From Nonomuraea candida (GTDB lineage: Bacteria; Actinomycetota; Actinomycetes; Streptosporangiales; Streptosporangiaceae), in NCBI RefSeq assembly GCF_000725485.1, contig NZ_JOAG01000047.1, positions 21,368-85,367 on the forward strand: a stretch of 64,000 nt of DNA, in the 5' to 3' direction. The notes under the pieces were generated by a model. That model searched no databases and was not told the origin of the DNA. It worked only from the letters and a program-made list of their open reading frames with translations. The translations under genes and the position numbers were made by a program. Of this stretch, positions 52,878 through 60,800 are shown piece by piece. Position 1 is the stretch's first letter, and each line of letters starts with the position of its first letter.

Positions 52878-53312
52878 ATGGACTTCGAGCACGCCGACGC
52901 CATCAACCAGGCCATCCGCCTGTTGAGCCTGCGCCACCGGGCCAGGGCCGCATCACTGCTGGCCCCGCTCGGCCTGCACCCCGGCCAGGAGGCGCTGCTG
53001 CTCGAACTCGCCCGGCACGGCCCGATGATCCAGGCCCAGCTCAGCGAGGCGCTCGGTTGCGAGCCGCCCAGCGTGACGCTCATGACCCGCAAGCTCGAAG
53101 CCGGCGGCCACATCCGCCGCGCGCCCGCCCCCTCCGACAGGCGCGCGAGCATCGTCGAGCTCACCGACAGCGGCAAGGCCCTGGCCGAGCAGGTCAAGCA
53201 GCTCTGGTGCGCGCTGGCGGAGGAGACCGTGCGGGGGCTGCCCGCCGCGACCGTGGCCGAACTGCCCGGCATCCTCAACACCTTGACCGGCAACGTGGAC
53301 ACCAGGCGCTAG
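52878..53312 (+). CDS. MarR family transcriptional regulator
   Basis: 144 residues from ATG with AAGGAGCG upstream. MarR winged helix: LGLHPGQEALLLELARHGP, IQAQLSEALGCEPPSVTLMTRKLEAGGHIRR and the wing APSDRRASIVELTDSG. The divergent wrbA/exporter operon and the twin palindromes make it the local repressor. No cysteine in the sensing region stands out; ligands are probably phenolic or quinone-like by analogy with the family. Confidence 0.92.
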   Translation: MDFEHADAINQAIRLLSLRHRARAASLLAPLGLHPGQEALLLELARHGPMIQAQLSEALGCEPPSVTLMTRKLEAGGHIRRAPAPSDRRASIVELTDSGKALAEQVKQLWCALAEETVRGLPAATVAELPGILNTLTGNVDTRR

Positions 53313-53345
53313 CGACGGCGCGCCCGCGCGGCGGGGGCCGGGCGT

Positions 53346-53415
53346 GACCAGCGGAGCGGAACCAGCGGAGCGGAACCAGCGGGACGGAACCAGCGGGACG
53401 GAACCAGCGGGGCGG
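53346..53415. repeat. 14-bp tandem repeat (x5)
   Basis: Five units of AACCAGCGGRRCGG (53346, 53360, 53374, 53388, 53402; the first begins GACC), followed by a degenerate sixth. They lie between the MarR stop and the convergent sigma-partner gene. Unit length is not a multiple of three. Confidence 0.85.
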
Positions 53416-53517
53416 AACCGGCGCGGCCTCATGTCTTGGCCGGGTCGCCCGCCCCACGGGTGGGCAGGCCCCCGCGCCGCCCGGTTTCGCCCGGACCTCG
53501 CGGCGCGGGGGCGCGGA

Positions 53518-54264
53518 TCAGTTGCCGGGCGGTGGCGTGGCGTCGCCGATGTCGCCGGCCGAGGGGTCCGCCACGACGTCGCACGGCTCAACGGGCCCGG
53601 TCGTCAGCCGCCCGCTGAACTGCCAGGCGGCCCCGGGACGCTCCGCCGTGGGCGTGACCGGGTTCTCCATGACCTCGATCATCGCGATCTGGCCCGGCTT
53701 GATGTGGCGGGGGTAGATGGTGATGCCGTCCTCAGGGCGGATCGCCTGGAAAGAGGGCGACTTCTCCAGCCTCTCCCGGACCCGGGCCCGCGTGGCGGCA
53801 TCGTCGCTCAGCAGCTCCTTCTCGGTCGCGCCGAAGTCGTCGCCCGCCAGGGCGGGCGCGCGGTCGTTTCCGCAGCGCTTGCCGAGGGGCAGGTAGGTGA
53901 TGTCGGCCGTCACCCCCCACGCCGCCAGCTCCTTCTCGATGCGCTCGGGGTCCCGGAACTCGTAGATCTTGAGGTTGATCGATCCGTCCTGGTTCTTCGC
54001 CAGCGCGTACGCCGGCTGGGCCGAGCCGAGCAGGGAGGGCACGGCCACGCCCGCCGCGACGGCCGCCGCCACGACAGCGCCCACCGCGAGCCGCCGCCCG
54101 CTCAGGAACGGCCGCCGCGCGTGCCGGTCGAAGGAGAGCAGCCCTCTCCAGCTCCGGTCACGTGGCGCCGCGGCCGCCTCGCGGATGAGCCGCTGCCGTT
54201 GCCGCGCCAGGGAGGCGGGGGGCTCGTGCTCCAGCTCCTTGATGAGCGTCTTCAGTTCATCCAT
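53518..54264 (-). CDS. Membrane partner of ECF sigma (module 2)
   Basis: 248 residues. Its ATG lies inside the end of the sigma gene (8-nt overlap), with GGAGGAG 6 nt upstream. The head (1-62) is cytoplasmic and helical; a membrane helix sits about 62-84 (RRLAVGAVVAAAVAAGVAVP); the outer part carries AKNQDGSINLKIYEFRDPER, YLPLGKRC, HIKPGQIAMIEV and GPVEPCDVVAD. It is clearly homologous to the partner in module 1 in those four blocks, with an extra helical insert of about 30 residues (EKELLSDDAATRARVRERLE). Likely anchors and inhibits its sigma factor until an external signal arrives. Confidence 0.82.
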   Translation of the reverse strand: MDELKTLIKELEHEPPASLARQRQRLIREAAAAPRDRSWRGLLSFDRHARRPFLSGRRLAVGAVVAAAVAAGVAVPSLLGSAQPAYALAKNQDGSINLKIYEFRDPERIEKELAAWGVTADITYLPLGKRCGNDRAPALAGDDFGATEKELLSDDAATRARVRERLEKSPSFQAIRPEDGITIYPRHIKPGQIAMIEVMENPVTPTAERPGAAWQFSGRLTTGPVEPCDVVADPSAGDIGDATPPPGN

Positions 54265-54844
54265 GATCGTGCTCCTCCAACGGGTTGATTTCGCCCAGGG
54301 TGCGGCGAACCTTGCGCCGGGCCCGGTTGAGTCGTGACTTGACCGTGCCGACCGGGATGCCCAGCGCGCGGGCCGCCTCCTCGTAGGTCATGTCGCTCCA
54401 GGCGACCAGAAGCAGGACGTCCCGGTCGCCTCGCGACAGCTGCGCGAGCGCGTTCAGCAGGTCCGTCCGCGACCCTTGCGCGGTCAGATCACGCGTGATC
54501 GCCTCTTCCGGCCCCTCGACCGGCCGCGCCGGGCCCTGCCGCTCCAGCGCCCGGTAGCGGCTGACCTCGGTCCGGCGATGGGCGGTGATGAGCTTGGTCG
54601 CGATGCCCAGCAGCCAGGGCCGGGCCTCGCGATAGGAGATGTCGTACGCCGCACGCCTGCGGAACGCGATCAGGAACGTCTCTCCGACGAGGTCGTCGGC
54701 GAGCTCCGGTCCGAGCCGGAAGGAGATGTACCTGTAGAGCATCGCGGCGTAGCGGTCGAACAGGGTGGCGAACTGCTCCGGATCATCAAGGGAACTGGTG
54801 ATGATCTCGGAGTCCACCACCAACGGTGACGTGTCGGTCACCAT
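54257..54844 (-). CDS. ECF-type RNA polymerase sigma factor (module 2)
   Basis: 195 residues from ATG 54844 (GTG next codon also possible). Sigma region 2: FATLFDRYAAMLYRYISFRL, LADDLVGETFLIAFRRR, RPWLLGIATKLITAHRR; region 4: LSRGDRDVLLLVAWSDMTYEE, ALGIPVGTVKSRLNRARRKV. It overlaps its partner gene by 8 nt. Same domain plan as module 1, with moderate divergence. Both modules could respond to cell-envelope stress, as typical for this sigma class; the direct regulon is not visible. Confidence 0.9.
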   Translation of the reverse strand: MVTDTSPLVVDSEIITSSLDDPEQFATLFDRYAAMLYRYISFRLGPELADDLVGETFLIAFRRRAAYDISYREARPWLLGIATKLITAHRRTEVSRYRALERQGPARPVEGPEEAITRDLTAQGSRTDLLNALAQLSRGDRDVLLLVAWSDMTYEEAARALGIPVGTVKSRLNRARRKVRRTLGEINPLEEHDHG

Positions 54845-55036
54845 AGATCATCTATTTTCGGCACTGAACCCCCTTCGAGATGTCACCTGTGTCTTGTCGA
54901 AAGGGGTGGAAGTGTTCACGGTCGTTTCCGCGTCACTCAGGACGTGGCGCGGGGAACGGCGGAGGGCACGCCGCCCATGGCAAGGGGCGCCGACTTCACG
55001 ATCGTCGACGCCCCGTCACGTGGTGCCCCGTCAGGG

Positions 55037-55513
55037 TCAGACCTCGGGCCGCCGGTCACCGTCCGTGCCGAAGCCTTCGAGCGCCTCGCGCTCCTCAAGG
55101 GTGCGCAGCTCCTGGAAGACCGTGATGTGCAGGCCCGCGGGCGCGTCCAGCCGGGCGTTGAGCGACTGCCAGGGCGTCACGGTGGGCGGCGCCACTTCCC
55201 GCGCACCGGCCGACACGAGCCGCTCGGTGGTGCCGCGCGCGTCGTCCACCTCGAACGCCACCCGGATCTTCGGCGCCACCTGGCGGCCCACCTCGACGTC
55301 GTCGATCATCTTCTTCTGCGCGGGGTTCGCGATCTCCAGGGTGGCGCGCCCGGCGTCCAGGATCACCACCTCCGCGCCGTCCCCGCCGGAGAACGCGGCC
55401 TGCTCCGGCAGGCCCAGCACGTCGCGGTAGAACGCCACCGCGGCCTCGTAGTCCTCGGCCTCCACCACCAGCCGGAGCTGGCGGACCGGACGGCCCTCGG
55501 CGGGCGCACTCAT
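55037..55513 (-). CDS. VOC (glyoxalase/bleomycin-resistance-like) protein
   Basis: 158 residues from ATG 55513 with GGAGGAG 6 nt upstream; the upstream frame is open but unlike coding sequence. Two beta-alpha-beta-beta-beta modules: RQLRLVVEAEDYEAAVAFYRDVLGL and KIRVAFEVDDARGTTERLVSAGA, ending GLHITVFQEL. VOC proteins bind metal-dependent substrates or sequester antibiotics. Metal-site residues (Glu in FQEL, Glu in LEIAN) seem present. It lies 233 bp before the divergent beta-lactamase. Confidence 0.85.
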   Translation of the reverse strand: MSAPAEGRPVRQLRLVVEAEDYEAAVAFYRDVLGLPEQAAFSGGDGAEVVILDAGRATLEIANPAQKKMIDDVEVGRQVAPKIRVAFEVDDARGTTERLVSAGAREVAPPTVTPWQSLNARLDAPAGLHITVFQELRTLEEREALEGFGTDGDRRPEV

Positions 55514-55699
55514 GGGCTCTCCTCCAGGGAATGGGACGTTCGTCTCAGCCGCGGCCGTACCAGTCCTCGGCCTGTCAGAAATACCAGAACCCGACGCCCA
55601 GCGCGAACACCGCCCAGAACGCGCACGACAACGTCCGTGGCGGGTTGCCGGAGCCGGCGGAGACCTGCGGTGATACCGATTCACATATCGGTCTTCCGT

Positions 55700-55729
55700 C
55701 AATATCAATATTGGACAGTAACGATGTCC
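55700..55729. promoter_or_regulatory. Two adjacent inverted repeats before beta-lactamase
   Basis: CAATAT-CA-ATATTG (55700-55713) overlaps GGACA...TGTCC (55713-55729, 7-bp spacer). Both lie 20-50 bp upstream of the beta-lactamase ATG, in the probable promoter. No BlaI-type TACAxxTGTA site was found. Confidence 0.55.
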
Positions 55730-55746
55730 TGTGATGTTCTCTGCGC

Positions 55747-56607
55747 ATGAAGAAAGCGTTCCCCCAGGTCCTGTGCGCCGCCGTGCTCGCCTCGCTCACC
55801 CTGCTCGGCAGCCCCGCGTACGCCGGCACCCCGAGCGGCGCCATCGTCGCGGCGGCCAATGAGGCCGGGCCGGGCGCGGTCGTGCGCGACGACCTGCGCG
55901 CGGTGTTCGACACGGCGGGCGTACGCGGCACGTTCGCGCTGCTCGACGTGACGTCCAGGAAGACGACCGTGGTGGACCGGCGGCGCGCCGGGACGCCGAT
56001 GGTGCCCGCCTCCAGCTTCAAGGTGCCGCACGCGCTGGTCGCGCTGGAGACGGGCGCGGTCAAGAGCCCCGACGAGGTGATCCCCTGGGACGGCACGCCG
56101 CAGCCGTTCCCCGAGTGGGAGCAGGACATGAGCATGCGGGAGGCCGTCCGCGTCTCGAACGCGGCGGCGTTCCAGGTGATCGCCCGCCGCGTGGGCCTGC
56201 AGCGCGAACGGCAGTGGCTGCACCGCCTGGGCTACGGCAACCGGCAGGTCGGAACGGTGGTGGACCGGTTCTGGCTGGACGGCCCGCTGAAGATCTCCGC
56301 GGTGGAGCAGGCCGGGTTCATGCGGCGGCTGGCCGCCGGGCGGCTGCCCGCCTCGCGCGAGCACCAGCGCACCGTCCGCGACCTGATCCTCCAGGAGAAG
56401 AAGGACGGGTACGCGCTGTACGCCAAGTCGGGCTGGCAGAACGCCCCCGGCACCGGCACGGGCTGGTGGGCCGGGTGGGTCGAGCGCGGCGGACGCGTGT
56501 ACGCCTTCGCGCTGAACATGGACATCGCCAAGGACGGCGACGCCGCCAAGCGCGCCCCGCTCGCGCGTGAACTGCTGCACCGGCTGAACGTCCTGCCCTC
56601 CGCGTGA
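55747..56607 (+). CDS. Class D (OXA-type) serine beta-lactamase, secreted
   Basis: 286 residues. The signal peptide is 1-26 (hydrophobic VLCAAVLASLTLLG, AYA). The fold follows class D enzymes: nucleophile Ser89 in S-S-F-K (SxxK with Lys92, preceded by VPA), second motif Ser137-Asn-Ala (usual SxV), KSG at 227-229, and WWAGW after it. The carboxylated-lysine chemistry of class D depends on that SxxK lysine. An alternative is a BlaR-sensor-like or penicillin-binding domain, but no membrane helix besides the signal is present. The final bases overlap an MFS start (GTGA), so an exporter is co-translated. Confidence 0.85.
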   Translation: MKKAFPQVLCAAVLASLTLLGSPAYAGTPSGAIVAAANEAGPGAVVRDDLRAVFDTAGVRGTFALLDVTSRKTTVVDRRRAGTPMVPASSFKVPHALVALETGAVKSPDEVIPWDGTPQPFPEWEQDMSMREAVRVSNAAAFQVIARRVGLQRERQWLHRLGYGNRQVGTVVDRFWLDGPLKISAVEQAGFMRRLAAGRLPASREHQRTVRDLILQEKKDGYALYAKSGWQNAPGTGTGWWAGWVERGGRVYAFALNMDIAKDGDAAKRAPLARELLHRLNVLPSA

Positions 56608-57878
56608 CCGCGTCCTCCCCCTCCGGCCACGGCGACCGTCACACGGTCGCCGTGGTCGTCGCCATTCAGGCGGCCATCTCGCTGGGCTACTTCGCGGCGA
56701 TGGCGCACGTCGTCATCCATCTCAGGGACGACCTGGGACTGGCCGCCGGGACGATCGGCCTGGTGCTGGCGCTGCGCAACCTGGTGCAGCACACGCTCTC
56801 CCTGCCGGTCGGCGCGCTGGTGGACGTGCTCGGCCCGGTGCGGACGGGAGTCCTCGCGTGCCTGCTGCGCGCGGCCGGGTTCGTGCTGCTGGGCAGCACG
56901 CCCGCGCTGCCCTGGCTGGTCGTCGCGGCGGTGTTGCTGGGGACGGGCGGGGCGCTGTTCCATCCGGCGGCGCAGGCGCTGCTGGCCGGGCTCGCCGAAC
57001 GGCGGCGGGCCCGCGGATTCGCCGCGTACACGATGACGTTGCAGGTGGCGGCGGTGCTCGGCCCGGTACTCGGGCTGGTGCTGCTGAACGCCGGCTACTG
57101 GCTGGTGGCGCTGACGGCGGCCGCGCTGTGGCTCTTCGCGGCGTTCCTGTTCTCTCTGCTGCGCCACGTCCCGCGCCCCGCAGCCATAAGCCCCGCAGCC
57201 ATAAGCCCCGCAGCCATGGGCCCCGCAGCCATGAGCGGGGTCGCCTCCGGCGTGCGGACGGTGCTGCGCGACCGGGTCTTCGTCTGGTTCGCCGCCGTGT
57301 CGGCGCCCGTGATGCTGCTGACGGACCAGCCGGCGGTGCTGGTGCCGCTCGGCGGCGTGGACGCGGGGGCGGTGACCGTGTTCTCCTGCGTGCTGGCCAT
57401 GGTGTCGGCGGCGGTGCAGCCGTGGTGCGCGGTGCCCGGCCGCGCCGACCGGCCCCGCGTGCTGCGCGCGGGGCTGTTGCTCGCCGCGGGCGGCCATCTG
57501 CTGCTGGCCACCGGCGCGGGCGGCGGGCTGGCGGGGCTGGTGGTGGTGGCCGTGCTGCACGGGCTCGCCGACGGCCTGCTGCAGCCGGCGGTGTTCCAGA
57601 CGATCGCCAGGCTCGCCCCGCCGGAGCGTTTCGGGGCCTACCTGGGCGTGCAGACGTTCCTCTCCGGCCTGCTCGCGTTCGCCGGCGGCATCGCCGTGAG
57701 CTGGTCGTTCGAGAGGGGGCCGGGCGGGGCGACGGCGGCGCTGGCCGTCCTGGCGCTGACCGCCTGCGTCGCGGCGGCCTGCACCCGCTCGCTCCCCGGA
57801 CCTGGGGCCGGCGCCCCGGGACGCAAAGCGCCACCGGCGCGGGACCCTGAAGGTCCCGCGCCGGCCGCTCGGAGATGA
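56604..57878 (+). CDS. MFS transporter coupled to beta-lactamase
   Basis: 424 residues. GTG overlaps the beta-lactamase stop by 4 nt. Twelve hydrophobic segments; MFS motif A variant GALVDVLGPVRTG in loop 2-3. The central cytoplasmic loop contains four 5-residue repeats (PAAIS/PAAIS/PAAMG/PAAMS). The C-terminal tail of about 30 residues (LPGPGAGAPGRKAPPARD) is encoded partly by a terminator-like hairpin. Operon with a lactamase suggests that the pump handles a beta-lactam or a cell-wall fragment, but the carrier itself has no recognisable specificity. Confidence 0.85.
   Translation: MTASSPSGHGDRHTVAVVVAIQAAISLGYFAAMAHVVIHLRDDLGLAAGTIGLVLALRNLVQHTLSLPVGALVDVLGPVRTGVLACLLRAAGFVLLGSTPALPWLVVAAVLLGTGGALFHPAAQALLAGLAERRRARGFAAYTMTLQVAAVLGPVLGLVLLNAGYWLVALTAAALWLFAAFLFSLLRHVPRPAAISPAAISPAAMGPAAMSGVASGVRTVLRDRVFVWFAAVSAPVMLLTDQPAVLVPLGGVDAGAVTVFSCVLAMVSAAVQPWCAVPGRADRPRVLRAGLLLAAGGHLLLATGAGGGLAGLVVVAVLHGLADGLLQPAVFQTIARLAPPERFGAYLGVQTFLSGLLAFAGGIAVSWSFERGPGGATAALAVLALTACVAAACTRSLPGPGAGAPGRKAPPARDPEGPAPAARR
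57176..57235 (+). repeat. In-frame 15-bp tandem repeat (x4) in MFS central loop
   Basis: Units at 57176, 57191, 57206 and 57221; the first two identical, the last two with small changes in the ending. They encode PAAIS-type pentapeptides in the cytoplasmic loop between helices 6 and 7. Confidence 0.88.
57834..57864. terminator. Bidirectional hairpin inside 3' end of MFS gene
   Basis: Perfect 13-bp inverted repeat CCGGCGCGGGACC / GGTCCCGCGCCGG, 5-nt loop, ending 14 nt before the MFS stop and 18 nt beyond the stop of the convergent RHS gene. It is the shared terminator, part of which is translated as MFS tail. Confidence 0.75.
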
Positions 57879-57881
57879 GGG

Positions 57882-60800
57882 TCAGCCGAGGCCGCCCAGG
57901 AAGAAGTCGAAGAAGTCGGCGATGTCGTCGCCGAGCTTCCCGCCACGCATGCCCAGGTGGCCCATGGCCCCTCGCCTGGTGTTGACCTCCATCTCGATCT
58001 TCTCGGGCTTGAAGATCTGCTTCTGGCCCTGGCCGCTGCCGCCGCCGTTCGGCAGGTTCGACGGCGGCCTGCCCTGCGGGTACATCCGGCCGTTGCCGTA
58101 CACGGTGTACGACTGGGTCGGCTGCACGCTGCCGTCGTTGCGGTAGACCTGGCTCGGCCGTGGCTTCGCCGGCTGCCTGGTCGCCTTCGGCGGCGACTGC
58201 CGCTGCACCGAGCGATGGCTGGTCGGCCGGCTCGCCGGGCGTGAACGCGCCTGCTGGATACCCCTGGGAAGGTAGCCGTTGCGGCGGTTGTACCGCTGCC
58301 TGTTCAGCACCCTCTTCTTCGCCGCCGCCGCCTGCCGCGCCTTCTTCGCGGCCTCCCGGCGGGCGGCCAGCGCCGCGCGGCGCTTGGCGGCCGCCTCGCG
58401 GGCCCGATCCGCCGCCTCCCGTGCCCGTTTCCTGGCCGCTGCCAGCCGCTTGCGCTTGGCCTCGGCGGCGGCCCGCTTCCTGGCCGCCTCCCTGGCCCGC
58501 TTCTTGGCCTCTTCCCTGGCCCGCTTCCTGGCCTCCTCCAGGGCCTTCTTCCTGGCCTCCTCCCTGGCCCTGCGGATGGCCGCCTGGCGCGCGGCGCGCT
58601 GTGCCGCCTTCTTGGCGAGGTAGCGGGCGCCGACCCGGACGCCGATGGCCACCACGACCCACACCCACTGCCCGTCGGGGTCGCTCATGGCGACGGGGCT
58701 GTTGCTGGCGTAGGCGTAGGCGTTGAGCTGCTGCGGATCGGTGTCGTCGATGATCGGGTCCACCGACAGGAACCGGCCGAGCTTGGGGTCGTACTCGCGG
58801 GCGCCCAGGTGGACGAGCCCGGTCGAGGCGTCCTTCGTGCCGCCGACGAACCCGCGTTGCCCGGGCCACCACGGTGGCGGTGCCCCCCGGTCCTCGCCGA
58901 ACGGGGTCTGCCTGCGCACGGCCAGCTCGCCGTTGCCCGCGTTGACGGCGGCCTGCGCGGTGCCCTGGTGGTCGTTGGCCAGGAAGTAGACCTGGTTGTC
59001 CGGCGTGCGGACCGCGATGGGCTCGTCGTTGATGGTGTAGTAGCGGGTCTGCTCGACGGTGTCCTTGGCGTAGTCGAGCCGCAGCTCCATGTCGTCGATG
59101 TAGAGGGTGGCGTCGGTGGGCGTCTTGCGGATCAGCCGGTCGCCCTCCGCGTCGTAGATGAACGACGTGGTCTTGCCCGCCTCGGTCACCGACGCCAGGT
59201 TGCCCTCGGCGTCCCACACGAGGCTCTGGTCGGAGGTGCCGACCTTGCGCCTGGTCGTGTTGCCCGCCGCGTCGTACTCGAACAGGTCCTGCCCGACGGT
59301 CTGCAGCGCGTGCGGCTGCTTGCCGCCCGGCTGGGGGTAGGTGTAGTCGCGCACCTGCTCGCCCCCGCTGCCGAAGGCGTGCTTGGTCTCCTTGATCCGG
59401 TTGCCGGTGACGTCGTAGGCGTAGCTGACCGCGTACGGGGCCACGCCGCCGATCGTGGCGGAGCGCGGACCGCCGCTCGCGCAGTCGTCCGTGGCCGTCC
59501 ACGCCGAGGTCAGCCGGCGCAGGTGGTCATAGGTGAAGCACTGCGTGTCCTGGTTCGCCCGATCGTCGATCTTGGTGATGTTGCCGATGGCGTCGTAGCT
59601 GTAGTTGACGTCCAGGTCGGTCTTGGTCGTGCCCTCGCGGTCCAGCCGCATGCTGGTCAGCCTGCGGGTGGACTCGTCGTGGGTGTAGGTGAGCCAGGTC
59701 TTCTTCCCGTTGTCGCCCAGCTCGTACTGGAGGGTCTCGCCGAGCTTGGAGTAGCGGGTCGCGCTCACGTACGCCGACAGGCCGGTGACCTTGACCGGCT
59801 GGTTGAGCTGGTCGTAGGTGTAGACGACCTGCTCCTCGGCCAGCCCGCCGACGCCGGGGAAGCTGACCGACTGCACCTGCCCGCCGAGCGTGTAGCGGGT
59901 GTTGAGCTGGTAGGAGCCCGCCAGCTTGCCCTCCCGCGCGGGGATGGTGACGGTCTCGCGCAGCGGGCGGTAGTCGACGTCGATGGCGTCGATCTCCGCC
60001 GTGTACGCCTGCCCGTCCACGTACCGGATGCTGGCGTTGAGGTGCCCCTTGGCCAGGGCGTCGTACTTCCACTCGGCCAGCAGCGGCCCCGTGGCGGAGC
60101 CCTCGCGCATCTCCGTCTTGCGGCCCAGCGTGTCGTAGCCGTACCAGAGCGTCCTGCCCCGCGAGTCGGTCGTCGAGACCAGCTCGTCGGCGTCGTTGTA
60201 CGTCATCGTCGTGACGCCCTTGTCCGGGTCCTCCGTCCTGATCTCCCGGCCGCGGAAGTCGTAGTGGTGCCGCCAGACGTTGCCCGCCGGGTCGGTCACC
60301 GTGGACAGGCGCCCGGCGTGGTCGTAGGTGTACTTGGTGGACTCGTACTCGCCGGTCGGGGTCGCGCCCCGGTACTTCTCCACGCCCTTGACCTTGAGGA
60401 GCTGGGCGTTGGCGTCGCCCACGCCGTCGAACAGCGTCACGACCTGGTTCGGCACGTCGGTGTCGGCCACCGCGAGCAGGGCGGTCGCGGGGGCGCCGGT
60501 GGCGAAGTAGCCGGTGTTCTGCTTGTACTCCTCGCCCTGGGAGTTGTAGAAGGTGTCGGTGATCGTGCGGCCGTCCCGCAGCGCCGGGTCCTGCGTCTGG
60601 TCGTCCGCGGGCGCCGGCTCCTGGGTCTGGCGCTCGCGCATCAGGCCGTCGAACAGCTCGTGGCTCTCGGTGTATCCGCCGTCGGCGCGCAGCGTCCTGG
60701 TGGTGACGACGCTGGGGCCGTCGGCCCGCATGGTGTAGGAGTACTCGGTGCTGGGCGACTGCCCGGCGGCCTTGTTGCGGTCGGGCTGCCACACCTTGAC

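Noticed and set aside
55575..55680. Small hydrophobic peptide on minus strand (CAFWAVFALGVGFWYF end)
   Set aside because: Attractive single membrane helix, but there is no ATG/GTG start near it with a ribosome-binding site; left unannotated.
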